Origin: an uncultured Oscillospiraceae bacterium
Lineage (GTDB): Bacteria; Bacillota; Clostridia; Oscillospirales; Oscillospiraceae
Direction of reading: 5' to 3'
Assembly (NCBI GenBank): GCA_958423465.1
Contig: CATZRD010000001.1
Span: 92,260-156,259, forward strand
Length of the DNA: 64,000 bases
Of the stretch, positions 25,720-34,414 are shown piece after piece. Below the pieces are notes generated by a model. That model saw only the letters and a list, made by a program, of their open reading frames with translations, made no database searches and was not told the DNA's origin. Within the stretch, counting starts at the first letter, position 1. Each line of letters begins with the position of its first letter. A program made the position numbers and the translations under genes.

Positions 25720-25739
25720 TTGCCAAAGCATTGGCGCAA
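25720..25739. repeat. Small inverted repeat between DMT transporter and mpg
   Basis: A short palindrome with core GCCAA-AGCA-TTGGC lies in the 131-bp divergent region. It could be an operator, but there is no further support. No convincing -35/-10 pair was seen for either gene. Confidence 0.3.
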
Positions 25740-25831
25740 TGATAGAATAGAGGGCAAACGCCGCCCTGCTCCGCCCCGTCCTCCGGAAAAAAGCGGAAGC
25801 GGCCCTAAGATAGTACCAAAGAGGTGAGAAA

Positions 25832-26443
25832 ATGGCAAGACTTCCGGCGGAATTTTTTCTCCGGGACACGGTAGAGGCCGCCCGGGACCTGCTGGGCCGC
25901 TACCTGGTGCGGAACGTGGACGGCGAGACGCTGGTCTGCCGGATCACGGAGACGGAGGCCTATGTGGCCGCGGTGGACAAGGCCTGCCACGCCTACGGCG
26001 GGCGGCGGACGGCCCGGACGGAGACTCTGTATGCCCCTCCCGGCACCGCCTATGTGTATCTGATCTACGGGATGTACTGCTGCCTCAACTTCGTCACAGG
26101 GCCGGAGGGGACGGCCTCGGCCATCCTTCTCCGGGGCGCGCAGCCCGTTCTGGGCGGCGACAGTATGGCCCGGCGGCGCTTCGGGGCAAGCGCGGCGGAG
26201 ATGACCCCCTACCAGCGAAAGAACTTCCTCAACGGTCCCGGGAAGCTCTGTAAAGCGCTTTCCATTGACAGGTCCCTCAACGGGCTGCCTCTGGGCAGCG
26301 ACGCCCTCTATCTGGCGGACGGGCTGCCGGAGCTGGGTCTGCCGGAGCGGGAGCGGGATCTGCCTATCCACGCGGGGAAACGCATTGGCATCGACTACGC
26401 CCAGGAGGCGGTGGATTTTCCCTGGCGGTTCTGGACCGACTGA
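25832..26443 (+). CDS. DNA-3-methyladenine glycosylase (Mpg/AAG type)
   Basis: A 203-residue base-excision repair enzyme that removes alkylated purines. It matches the AAG family from end to end: FLRDTVEAARDLLGRYLVR, CRITETEAYVA with the catalytic Glu region, DKACHAYGGRRTARTETLY, AYVYLIYGMYCCLNFV and the C-terminal RIGIDYA. The full length is normal. RBS GAGGTGAG precedes ATG 25832. A HAD phosphatase gene starts 26 bases after its stop, probably in the same transcript. Confidence 0.95.
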   Translation: MARLPAEFFLRDTVEAARDLLGRYLVRNVDGETLVCRITETEAYVAAVDKACHAYGGRRTARTETLYAPPGTAYVYLIYGMYCCLNFVTGPEGTASAILLRGAQPVLGGDSMARRRFGASAAEMTPYQRKNFLNGPGKLCKALSIDRSLNGLPLGSDALYLADGLPELGLPERERDLPIHAGKRIGIDYAQEAVDFPWRFWTD

Positions 26444-26469
26444 CAAACGATAGAGAAAGGAGCGGCCTT

Positions 26470-27093
26470 ATGCTGATTTTTGATCTGGACGGTACCCTCA
26501 TCGACTCCAACGGCGTGTGGGTGGAGGTGGACAAGACCTTTCTGGCCCGGCGGGGCGCGCCCTATACCCGGGAATACTACGAGGGCGTGGCCCACACCAT
26601 CTTATCCAACTGCGCCGTCTTTACCAAGGAGTACCTCCATCTGGAGGAGTCCTGCGAGGAGATCATCGCCGAGTGGATGGAGCTGGCCAAGGACGCCTAC
26701 CACACCGTGCCCCTGAAGCCCCATGTCCGGGAGTATCTGGACCGGTGCCGGGCGGCGGGCCGCCGGATGGCCATTTTCACCGCCTGCGTGCCGGAGCACT
26801 GCCAGGCGGCTATGGAGCACCTGGGCCTGGGACCCTACTTTGAGCGGGTCATCTACGCCCAGGAGCTGGGGGTGGACAAGCGCTCCCCCGCCATCTTCCG
26901 CAGAGCGGCGGAGATTCTGGGCGTCAGCCCCCGGGACTGCGTTCTCTTTGACGACTCCCTCACCGCCTGCAAGGCCGCCAAGGCCGCCGGCATGACGGTG
27001 GTGGGCGTGGCGGACAACTACTTTCAGGACAGCCGCCCGGATATGCGGGAGATCTGCGACCAGTTTATTGAGGATTTCGGCGCGCTGCTGTAA
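26470..27093 (+). CDS. HAD-family hydrolase (subfamily IA phosphatase)
   Basis: A 207-residue phosphatase. Motif I is FDLDGTLIDS (nucleophile Asp 5, acid Asp 7), motif II lies in RMAIFTACVPEH, and motifs III/IV are GVDKRSPAIFRRAAEILGV and CVLFDDSLTACKAAKAAGM. The helical cap lies between residues 15 and 85. Phosphoglycolate phosphatase- and beta-phosphoglucomutase-like enzymes share this pattern, so the substrate is open. It follows the glycosylase gene closely on the same strand. Confidence 0.88.
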   Translation: MLIFDLDGTLIDSNGVWVEVDKTFLARRGAPYTREYYEGVAHTILSNCAVFTKEYLHLEESCEEIIAEWMELAKDAYHTVPLKPHVREYLDRCRAAGRRMAIFTACVPEHCQAAMEHLGLGPYFERVIYAQELGVDKRSPAIFRRAAEILGVSPRDCVLFDDSLTACKAAKAAGMTVVGVADNYFQDSRPDMREICDQFIEDFGALL

Positions 27094-27108
27094 GGCGCTG
27101 ACAGCGCA

Positions 27109-27138
27109 AAAAGGGAGGAGCTTTCGCTCCTCCCTTTT
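27109..27138. terminator. Bidirectional terminator
   Basis: The hairpin AAAAGGGAGGAGC with its complement (four-base loop) is flanked by A and T runs between the convergent HAD and SLH genes. It can terminate both. Confidence 0.9.
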
Positions 27139-27155
27139 GCTGTTCTATGGACTTT

Positions 27156-29675
27156 TTACTTCATCACCACGGTCTGGCAGAAAACAGCCAGCACCTGAGC
27201 CACCTGGCAGCGGGCGGCGGGAGCCTTCAGGGCGGCTCCGTCGGCAGCGCTCACCATGCCGTGAGCCATGGCCCAGCTCACCGCCTCGGCGGCGTAGTCG
27301 GAGCACTCGAAGCCGCTCACATCCGCCCGGGCGGCGGTGTCGTAACCCTTCAGCGCCGCGTAGCGGTACAGAATGGTCAGCATCTGCTCGAAGGTCACAC
27401 CGTCGTCGGGACCGAACTTCCCGGTGTCGTGGCCCAGCAGAATGCCCTTGCTGTTGCCCCACAGGACCGCGCTGGCGAACCACTGATTCTCCTGCACGTC
27501 GGGGAAGGTGGCCGCGAACTCCACGGCAGGCTCCTTCTCCAGCCGGTACAGAATGGTGGCCACCTGGGCGCGGGTGAACTCGTTATACGGCGCGAACGCG
27601 GTGGTGTCAACACCGGTCATGAGACCGTTCTCGGAGACGTACTTCACCGCCTCGTAGAACTCGTCCTCCACAGCCACGTCGGTGAAGGGCAGCTCGCTCA
27701 CCACCGGCTCCTCCGGCTCGTCGGGGGTGTCCGGCTCGTCCGGCTCCGCGGGCCTGGTGGGACGAGTGGGCTGGGTGGGAGGAATGGGGATGTAGCTGTT
27801 GTCCTTCCAGTTGGCCACGAAGGTGACGTCCTCGGTGATCTCCACCGTCTCGCCGCCGTAATACCGGGTGCCGACGGGGTCCCCCGCCACGGTCCAGTAG
27901 CGGAAGATCTCATCACGGGTGTCGTCGGGGGTGGGCAGCTCGATCTCCGTACCGGGCAGCACCGTGATGGGATCGACGTCCGCGCCCTCGAATGTAACGG
28001 TAACGGCCTTGGCGGTTACGGTGACGGCGCAGTTGTCGGAGAACCCGCCATCGGCGGTGGTCACGGTGATGGTAGCCGTACCCTCGGACACGGCGGTGAC
28101 CACGCCGTTGTCCACCGTGGCGACGGCGGGATTGCTGGAGGACCAAGTCACGGTCGTGTCGGTAGCATCATCTGGCGTGACCGTGGCCGTCAGCGTCTCG
28201 GTATCGCCGATGTCCATGGTCAGGGCGGTCTCGTCCAACTCAATGCCGGTGGCGGGGACAAGGTCCTTTTCCCACTGGGCGGTGAAAACGGTATCTGCCG
28301 TGATCTGATACGCCGTTTCGTTCACAAGGGTATCGCCAACCTGCCAGCCCTTGAAGGTATAGCCGGACTTGGTAGGAGCCGACAGCAAAATGGTCTCATT
28401 TTCGGCGGCGGTAAATGTCGTCTCTGCGCCGTCGTTGTTGAAGGTCACAGAATAGGTCGGTTCATCCGCGCCAGCGGTTGCGGCGGCGATTGTCGCCACT
28501 GTGTCTCCAACCTCTAACGCCTCCTTCAGCGTGGGATAGTAGGTATAGGTGCCATCATTGCTCGATTCATATTTCAAATCATCGGTGACATATTGGGCTA
28601 CCGACTCGCTGAAGGAACCGGCAGAAATAACTTTTTTGTCATTCGCTGTAGTAATACTTACTGCGCCCTTGTCTGCGCCACCGGTGAAAGCGCCGTCAGA
28701 AATGCTCAGTGTCGCATAGCTGGCCTCAGCGGCAGGGGTGCCGTCTTGCTGCGCAATACCCTCGTACACCGCATAGCCATTTTCGCTGATGAAGGTACCG
28801 CCGGTCACATTAACCTCGGTCTTCGGTGCATAGCCCTTATTGCTGGTGATGCTCAGGGCCGCGCCGGTAACTTCGGAGCCGTTTGAGTTGGCTTCCGCAG
28901 GGTCGGCAAACGCGCCTTTGGCGGTATAGGTACCGCCAGTAATATTGAACGTACCGCTCTTAATGGACAGCGCCTCTCCCGCATTGCCAGTTATATCGCC
29001 CGCCAGATTCCATATAGCATAGCCGGCCGCATAAATGCCGCTACCAGCGCCGAAAACATGAGCGGTTGCGCTTATAGTAATCTGAGGTGCAGTTGCTTCT
29101 TTCATATTCTTAAAATTGCCGTGAATATAAAAGCCTGCGCCATTTTGCCCGTTAGCATCCGCGGTGCCAATCAGCGTACCCTCAACTTTTACAATGATAT
29201 TCTGGTTTTTACCGCTTGATTGATCAATATACCCGCCGTAGAATCCTTCCAAAATAACATCTTTTCCCACATTAAGGGTTGTTTTGCCCGTTGTTGATCC
29301 GTTGATTACGATGGGGCTATACTTGGGCACTTCCTCATACAGTTTGCCCGTACCTATTAGGTTTAACGTAATGCCACTGTTAATTCTGTAAAAGCAACCT
29401 TCAGCAAATCCAATATCATGGTTATTTAAATCAATTGTGTAAGTACTCCGCGCGAGTGTCATACTTTTAGTAACTTTCACATTTTGCAACAACTTTACAA
29501 CTTTGCCTTTTCCGGCATTCAACGCTGCGGCCAATGTGTCGTAATGCACATCACCGATTGCTGCCTCATGGGTACAATCCGCATCGGTACACTCTACTCC
29601 TGCCGCGAACGCCACCGGCACGGCCGACAGCGTCAGGCACAGGGCCATGCATATCGCTAATATCCGTTTCTTCAT
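27156..29675 (-). CDS. SLH-domain surface protein with beta-helix-like, InlB-repeat and BIG2 domains
   Basis: An 839-residue secreted protein. The signal peptide is LAICMALCLTLSAVPVAFAA. Residues of about 30-400 are rich in short polar/Gly repeats (GGTYTAKG, GGTFISENG, DGAFTGG) like a right-handed beta-helix. One InlB B-repeat-like unit (KSGYTFKGWQVGD) at about 410-475 is followed by a BIG2 domain (VTWSSSNPAVATV) at about 480-560, a second InlB-like unit, a Pro/Asp/Glu linker and three SLH domains at the C-terminus. The start is the second of two adjacent ATGs, seven bases after AAGGAGG. It is probably bound to the wall in the same way as the giant protein. The 5' half of the gene is visibly less GC-rich than its surroundings. 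Confidence 0.9.
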   Translation of the reverse strand: MKKRILAICMALCLTLSAVPVAFAAGVECTDADCTHEAAIGDVHYDTLAAALNAGKGKVVKLLQNVKVTKSMTLARSTYTIDLNNHDIGFAEGCFYRINSGITLNLIGTGKLYEEVPKYSPIVINGSTTGKTTLNVGKDVILEGFYGGYIDQSSGKNQNIIVKVEGTLIGTADANGQNGAGFYIHGNFKNMKEATAPQITISATAHVFGAGSGIYAAGYAIWNLAGDITGNAGEALSIKSGTFNITGGTYTAKGAFADPAEANSNGSEVTGAALSITSNKGYAPKTEVNVTGGTFISENGYAVYEGIAQQDGTPAAEASYATLSISDGAFTGGADKGAVSITTANDKKVISAGSFSESVAQYVTDDLKYESSNDGTYTYYPTLKEALEVGDTVATIAAATAGADEPTYSVTFNNDGAETTFTAAENETILLSAPTKSGYTFKGWQVGDTLVNETAYQITADTVFTAQWEKDLVPATGIELDETALTMDIGDTETLTATVTPDDATDTTVTWSSSNPAVATVDNGVVTAVSEGTATITVTTADGGFSDNCAVTVTAKAVTVTFEGADVDPITVLPGTEIELPTPDDTRDEIFRYWTVAGDPVGTRYYGGETVEITEDVTFVANWKDNSYIPIPPTQPTRPTRPAEPDEPDTPDEPEEPVVSELPFTDVAVEDEFYEAVKYVSENGLMTGVDTTAFAPYNEFTRAQVATILYRLEKEPAVEFAATFPDVQENQWFASAVLWGNSKGILLGHDTGKFGPDDGVTFEQMLTILYRYAALKGYDTAARADVSGFECSDYAAEAVSWAMAHGMVSAADGAALKAPAARCQVAQVLAVFCQTVVMK

Positions 29676-29706
29676 CATTCTTCCTCCTTCGTACTGAGAG
29701 CCCATT

Positions 29707-29748
29707 CTGTTATGCTCCGCATAACAGAGCAAAAGGGACCCCTTTTGC
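29707..29748 (-). promoter_or_regulatory. Two tandem hairpins in leader of SLH gene
   Basis: Two perfect inverted repeats lie just upstream of the ribosome site: CTGTTATGC-TCC-GCATAACAG (29707-29727, one more pair outside) and GCAAAAGG-GACC-CCTTTTGC (29729-29748). In the minus-strand transcript they would form consecutive stem-loops about 20 bases before AAGGAGG, which may affect RNA stability or translation. Confidence 0.6.
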
Positions 29749-29774
29749 GGCCGGTCAGGCCAGTCTATACGGTC

Positions 29775-29803
29775 AGTTTAACACAGCCCCGCCGGTTTGT
29801 ACA
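29775..29803 (-). promoter_or_regulatory. Possible promoter of SLH gene
   Basis: On the minus strand, TGTACA (29803-29798) is 17 bases from TAAACT (29780-29775); each matches the consensus at four of six positions. It would give a leader of about 90 bases containing both hairpins. Confidence 0.4.
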
Positions 29804-29852
29804 GCCCTATTTTCGCCTCTTTTCAAATCCGGCGCCGGCTGGCATAAAGAAT

Positions 29853-29881
29853 TTGCCTTTCCCCGCCGGATATGCTACAAT
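29853..29881 (+). promoter_or_regulatory. Extended -10 promoter upstream of asnA
   Basis: On the plus strand, TTGCCT (29853-29858) is 17 bases from TACAAT (29876-29881), which has TGC immediately before it (extended -10). The predicted start near 29888 falls at the base of the hairpin described next. Confidence 0.5.
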
Positions 29882-29885
29882 CGGA

Positions 29886-29918
29886 CCGGGAAGCGGCGGC
29901 CGCTCCCGGGGCTTTTTT
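29886..29918 (+). terminator. Promoter-proximal terminator hairpin ahead of asnA
   Basis: Arms CCGGG-(A)-AGCGG and CCGCT-CCCGG with a three-base loop are followed by GGC and six Ts (29913-29918). It has the form of an intrinsic terminator on the plus strand, but no plus-strand gene ends before it. A second possible -10 (TATGAT, 29952-29957) lies between it and asnA. Confidence 0.6.
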
Positions 29919-29989
29919 CAAATTCTTCGTGCAATTTCCGCCGCCCTGTTGTATGATAGGGAGCGTAACCTTGAAATGGAGGCGTCACT

Positions 29990-31000
29990 ATGAGCAACTG
30001 CTACATTCCGGAGGGCTACCGTCCTCCCCTCACCGGCTATGACATGCAGCGGGCCATCGAGTTCGTCAAGAGCAGCTTCCAGGAGAATCTGAAGCTGGCC
30101 CTGAATCTGCGCCGGGTGTCCGCGCCCCTGTTCGTGGACCGGGACTCCGGCCTCAACGACAACCTCAACGGCGTGGAGCGGCCCGTCAGCTTCGACATCC
30201 CCGCCGTGGACGGGGCCACCGGCGAGGTGGTCCACTCCCTGGCCAAGTGGAAGCGTCTGGCCCTGAAGCGCTACGGCTTCTACCCCGGCGGCGGCCTCTA
30301 CACCGACATGAACGCCATCCGCCGGGACGAGGCCCTGGACAACATCCACTCCGTCTACGTGGACCAGTGGGACTGGGAGAAGGTCATTACCCGCTCGGAC
30401 CGGAACGCCGACTTCCTCAAGTACACCGTCCGGTCCATCGTGGGGGCGGTGTGCGACACCTGCGACGCCCTGCGCCGGGCCTTTCCCCAGCTGGGGGTGA
30501 AGCTGGAGCGGGAGGTGACGTTCATCACCACCCAGGAGCTGGAGGACCTGTACCCGGACCTGACCCCCTCCCAGCGGGAGACCGCCTTTCTCCGGGAGCA
30601 CCGGACCGTGTTTCTCATGCAGATCGGCAAGAAGCTGAACAGCGGCAGGCCCCACGACGGCCGGGCCCCGGACTACGACGACTGGGAGCTGAACGGCGAC
30701 ATCCTCATGTGGAACGACGTGCTGGGCCGGGCCTTTGAGATCTCCTCCATGGGCATCCGGGTGGATGAGGCCAGTCTGGACCGGCAGCTGACGCTGGCGG
30801 GCTGCGACGACCGGCGGGCCCTGCCCTTCCACCGGATGCTGCTGAACGGGGAGCTGCCCCTGACCATGGGCGGCGGCATCGGCCAGAGCCGCCTGTGTAT
30901 GCTGATGATCGGCTGCTGCCACATCGGCGAGGTCCAGGTGAGCCTGTGGGACCGGGAGACCCTGGAGACCTGCCAGGCCGCGGGGGTAAGACTTCTGTAA
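29990..31000 (+). CDS. asnA: Aspartate-ammonia ligase (asparagine synthetase A)
   Basis: A 336-residue class II synthetase-like enzyme that makes asparagine from aspartate, ammonia and ATP. Family segments are FVKSSFQENLKLALNLRRVS, DSGLNDNLNGVERPVSFD, YTDMNAIRRDE, HSVYVDQWDWEKVI and the ATP-binding end GGGIGQSRLCMLM. The length equals the normal 330-340. Start ATG 29990 follows TGGAGGCG. It is followed after 52 bases, with no terminator, by pepD, so the two may share a transcript. Confidence 0.96.
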   Translation: MSNCYIPEGYRPPLTGYDMQRAIEFVKSSFQENLKLALNLRRVSAPLFVDRDSGLNDNLNGVERPVSFDIPAVDGATGEVVHSLAKWKRLALKRYGFYPGGGLYTDMNAIRRDEALDNIHSVYVDQWDWEKVITRSDRNADFLKYTVRSIVGAVCDTCDALRRAFPQLGVKLEREVTFITTQELEDLYPDLTPSQRETAFLREHRTVFLMQIGKKLNSGRPHDGRAPDYDDWELNGDILMWNDVLGRAFEISSMGIRVDEASLDRQLTLAGCDDRRALPFHRMLLNGELPLTMGGGIGQSRLCMLMIGCCHIGEVQVSLWDRETLETCQAAGVRLL

Positions 31001-31052
31001 ATTCCGCAAATCATATTAAAATCACGCTTGACTGAAGGAGGCTATTCGCAGC

Positions 31053-32507
31053 ATGGAACAGCGCGTACTCTCCGGTCTGGAGCCGGAGCGGGTATTCCAT
31101 TTCTTTGAGGCGCTCAGCGCCATCCCCCGGGGGTCCGGGAACACGGAGGCCGCCGCCCGGTGGTGTCTGGAGTTTGCCCGGCAGCGGGACCTTGCCGGCC
31201 GTCTGGACGGCGCGGGCAACGTGGTGATCTGGAAGGACGCCACCCCCGGCTATGAGGACCATCCGCCGGTGATCCTCCAGGGCCACCTGGACATGGTGTG
31301 CGTCAAGGACGCCGGGGTGGACCACGACTTCACCAAAGACGGCCTGGACCTCTATGTGGACGGCGACTGGGTCAGGGCCCGGGGCACCACTCTGGGAGGC
31401 GACAACGGCGTCGCCGTGGCCATGATCCTGGCGGTGCTGGATGACGGGACCATCCCCCATCCCCCCATCGAGGCGGTATTCACCGCCGACGAGGAGATCG
31501 GCCTGCTGGGGGCCGAGGCTCTGGACTGCGGCGATCTGAAGGGCCGCAGGCTCATCAATCTGGACAGCGAGGACGAGGGCGTCCTCACCGTCAGCTGCGC
31601 CGGCGGCGCCCGGTGCGACATCTTCGGCTCCCTGCCCATGGAGGAGAGCGCCGGGACCAGATGCGTCCTGACCGTCTCCGGCCTCCAGGGGGGCCACTCC
31701 GGCATCGAGATCGGCGCGGGCCGGGCCAACGCCAGCAAGCTGCTGGCCCGCTGTCTGGCGTCTCTGGCGGACGCCGCGCCGGTGCGGCTCATGTCCGTCC
31801 ACGGCGGGCTGCAGGACAACGCCATTCCCAAGGAGGCCAGGGCTGTCTTTCTGGCCGGGCCCGGCAGCGAGGCGGCCCTGCAAACCGCCGCCGACAGCGT
31901 CCTCCGGGCCGCCGCGGGGGAGTACGCCGATACGGATCCGGGTCTCTCCCTTCGGCTGGAGACCGGCGATACTGTAAGGGCAAAGGCCATTACAGCAGAT
32001 GATACCCGGCGGTTCATCGGCTTGATTCAGGACTATCCCAACGGGGTGCTGGCCATGAGCCGGGACATCCCCGGTCTGGTGCAGACCTCTCTGAATCTGG
32101 GCATTCTCCGTCTGGAGGAATCCGGGGACTATATGCTCTCCAGCTCCATCCGCTCCAGCGTGGCTGCGGAGAAAGAGGCCATGAGCCGGGACCTTCAGGC
32201 CCTGGCCGCCCGCTTCGGCGCGTCCTTTGGCCAGCGAGGGGACTACCCCGCCTGGGAGTACCGCCAGGACTCCCCCCTGCGGGACGCCATGGTCCGGATC
32301 TTTACCCGGCAGTACGGCCGCGCGCCGGTGGTGGAGGCCATCCACGCCGGTCTGGAGTGCGGCATTTTTGCCGGGAAGCTGCCGGGACTGGACGCGGTAA
32401 GCCTTGGCCCCGACATGCCGGAGGTCCACTCCACCCGGGAGCGGCTCTCCATCTCCTCCACCCGCCGGACCTGGGAGTACCTGCTGGCAGTGCTGAAGGA
32501 GCTGTAA
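31053..32507 (+). CDS. pepD: Aminoacyl-histidine dipeptidase (PepD, M20 family)
   Basis: A 484-residue zinc dipeptidase. The metal ligands and catalytic residues are visible: His 78 and Asp 80 in ILQGHLDMVC, Asp 117 in LGGDNGVAVA, Glu 147-148 in TADEEIGLLGAEAL, then NLDSEDEG and the dimerisation part GGHSGIEIGAGRANA. The late His is in EVHSTRERLSI. PepD (carnosinase-like) splits Xaa-His and many other dipeptides in the cytoplasm. RBS AAGGAGG precedes ATG 31053. Confidence 0.95.
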   Translation: MEQRVLSGLEPERVFHFFEALSAIPRGSGNTEAAARWCLEFARQRDLAGRLDGAGNVVIWKDATPGYEDHPPVILQGHLDMVCVKDAGVDHDFTKDGLDLYVDGDWVRARGTTLGGDNGVAVAMILAVLDDGTIPHPPIEAVFTADEEIGLLGAEALDCGDLKGRRLINLDSEDEGVLTVSCAGGARCDIFGSLPMEESAGTRCVLTVSGLQGGHSGIEIGAGRANASKLLARCLASLADAAPVRLMSVHGGLQDNAIPKEARAVFLAGPGSEAALQTAADSVLRAAAGEYADTDPGLSLRLETGDTVRAKAITADDTRRFIGLIQDYPNGVLAMSRDIPGLVQTSLNLGILRLEESGDYMLSSSIRSSVAAEKEAMSRDLQALAARFGASFGQRGDYPAWEYRQDSPLRDAMVRIFTRQYGRAPVVEAIHAGLECGIFAGKLPGLDAVSLGPDMPEVHSTRERLSISSTRRTWEYLLAVLKEL

Positions 32508-32531
32508 GAACCAGCGATTTTGACGAGTGAA

Positions 32532-32612
32532 TGGTCGGGCTGCCGCCCGAAACGCGCCCAGGGGCGCCGCCCCTGGACCCCGCCCGCTTTTGAAAAGGCG
32601 GGACCAAAACTT
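32532..32612 (+). repeat. GC-rich intergenic hairpin element
   Basis: The gap between pepD and the M3 peptidase holds two hairpins: CCAGGGGC-GCC-GCCCCTGG (32560-32578) and CCCGCTTTT-GAAAAGGCGGG, followed by ACCAAAACTTTT. The stretch CTGCCGCCCGA...ACGCGCCCAGG is shared with 36495-36530, and the TTTTGAAAA...AAAACTTTT pattern with 12992-13060. It looks like a dispersed non-coding element that may act as a terminator. Confidence 0.5.
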
Positions 32613-32632
32613 TTGATTGGGAGGATCAAACT

Positions 32633-34321
32633 GTGAAGTTTACGGAAATGCCCTATACCCGCCCGGATCTGGGCGCCCTGAGGACCGAGTACCAGGCGGT
32701 GGTCCGCCGCATCCGGGAGGCCGCCTCCGCCCAGGAGGCCGCCGACGCCTACCGGGAGCTGGACGATGTGACCAAGACGGTCAACACCAGCATCTCCCTG
32801 GCCTACGTCCGCCACACCATCGACACCACCGACGAATTCTACGACAGAGAAAACGATTTCGCCAATGAGGCCATGCCCCAGATTCAGGAGATGCAGCAGG
32901 ACGTGATCCAGGCCCTCCTCGGTTCCCCCTTCCGGGCCGAACTGGAGGAGAAGCTGGGCAAGCTGCTGTTCACCAATCTGGAGATCGCCCAGCGCAGCTT
33001 CGACCCTGTCAACATGGACCTGATGGCCGAGGAAAACAGGCTCCAGAGCCAGTATCAGAAGCTCTACGCCTCCGCCGCCGTGGAGTGGGAGGGCCAGATC
33101 ATCCCCCTGCCCAAGCTGGGTCCCTACAAGCAGAGCCCCGACCGGGCGGTGCGCCGCCGGGCCTATGAGGCCGAGGGCCGCTGGTTCGACAGCCATCAGG
33201 CGGAGCTGGACGAGCTGTACGACAAGCTGGTGAAGAACCGCACCCAGCAGGCCAGGAACCTGGGTTACGACAACTATCTGCCTCTGGGCTATGACCGTCT
33301 GGGCCGCAACTGCTACGGACCGAAGCAGGTGGCCTCCTTCCGGGACCAGATCGCGGAGGATATGGTACCCATCGTGGCCAGGGTGAAGAAGGACCAGGAG
33401 AAGCGCCTGGGCGTGGACAAGCTGAAGTTCTATGACGATCTGCTCATCTTCCCCGACGGCAACGCCGACCCCTACGGCACGCCGGAGGAGATCCTGGAGG
33501 CCGGTCATCAGATGTACCGGGAGCTGAGCCCCGAGACCGCGGAGTTTGCCGATTTCCTTTTCGGCAACGAACTGCTGGATGTGCTCAGCAAGGCCGGCAA
33601 GGCCCCCGGCGGCTACTGCACCAGCTTCGACGCCTATCAGGCTCCCTTCATCTTCTCCAATTTCAACGGCACCAGCGGCGACGTGGACGTGCTGACCCAC
33701 GAGGCGGGCCACGCCTTCGCCTTCTACCGGGCCTCCCGAAAGGGCTATCTGTCCGACCTGGTGAACGCCACCATGGAGACCTGCGAGTGCCACTCCATGT
33801 CCATGGAGTTTCTCACCGCCCCCTGGCACGAGCTGTTCTTCAAGGACAGAACCCGGAAGTATGAGATCGGCCACTGCGAGGAGGCTCTCATCTTTATCCC
33901 CTACGGCTGTATGGTGGACGAGTTCCAGCACGTCATGTACGAAAATCCGGACCTGACCCCCGCCCAGCGCAACGAGAAGTGGCTGGAGCTGGAGGCGAAG
34001 TACCGGCCCTGGATCGATTTTGACGGTCTGCCCTTCTACAGCCGGGGCGCCGGCTGGCAGCGGCAGCTCCACATCTATGAGTGCCCCCTGTACTATATCG
34101 ACTACTGCATGGCCCAGACCGTGGCCTTCCAGTTCTGGATCGCCTCCATGGCGGGCCGGGACGACGCCTGGAACCGGTATCTCCGCTTCCTGGACGCCGG
34201 CGGCACCAAGACCTTCCAGGAGCTGGTGGAGACCGCCGGGCTGAAGGTCCCCTACGCTCCCGGCGCCATCCGGGAGATCGGCCAGGCCGTTTCCCGCTGG
34301 ATCGACGAGAATCCCCTGTAA
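32633..34321 (+). CDS. M3-family oligoendopeptidase
   Basis: A 562-residue zinc peptidase of the M3B (PepF-like) group that degrades oligopeptides in the cytoplasm. The active site HEAGH is at residues 356-360 in LTHEAGHAFAF, with the third ligand in the following METCECHSMSMEF helix; GYCTSFDAYQAPFIFSNFNG precedes it. The start is GTG 32633 with GGGAGGA nine bases upstream and the protein beginning MKFTEMPYTRPDL, as is common in this family. A GC-rich hairpin element separates it from pepD. Confidence 0.93.
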   Translation: MKFTEMPYTRPDLGALRTEYQAVVRRIREAASAQEAADAYRELDDVTKTVNTSISLAYVRHTIDTTDEFYDRENDFANEAMPQIQEMQQDVIQALLGSPFRAELEEKLGKLLFTNLEIAQRSFDPVNMDLMAEENRLQSQYQKLYASAAVEWEGQIIPLPKLGPYKQSPDRAVRRRAYEAEGRWFDSHQAELDELYDKLVKNRTQQARNLGYDNYLPLGYDRLGRNCYGPKQVASFRDQIAEDMVPIVARVKKDQEKRLGVDKLKFYDDLLIFPDGNADPYGTPEEILEAGHQMYRELSPETAEFADFLFGNELLDVLSKAGKAPGGYCTSFDAYQAPFIFSNFNGTSGDVDVLTHEAGHAFAFYRASRKGYLSDLVNATMETCECHSMSMEFLTAPWHELFFKDRTRKYEIGHCEEALIFIPYGCMVDEFQHVMYENPDLTPAQRNEKWLELEAKYRPWIDFDGLPFYSRGAGWQRQLHIYECPLYYIDYCMAQTVAFQFWIASMAGRDDAWNRYLRFLDAGGTKTFQELVETAGLKVPYAPGAIREIGQAVSRWIDENPL

Positions 34322-34346
34322 GGTAAATTTACTTCACATCCAATGA

Positions 34347-34392
34347 TATAAGAGGCTTCCCGGGAGGATATCCTCCCGGGAAGCCTCTTATA
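34347..34392. terminator. 46-bp perfect palindrome, bidirectional terminator
   Basis: The whole 46-base stretch is a perfect inverted repeat with 22-base arms (TATAAGAGGCTTCCCGGG then AGGA) around a central TA, with no mismatches. It lies between the convergent M3 peptidase and DivIVA-like genes and almost certainly terminates both. Confidence 0.85.
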
Positions 34393-34414
34393 TGCGCGCT
34401 GGGGCCGATATGGC

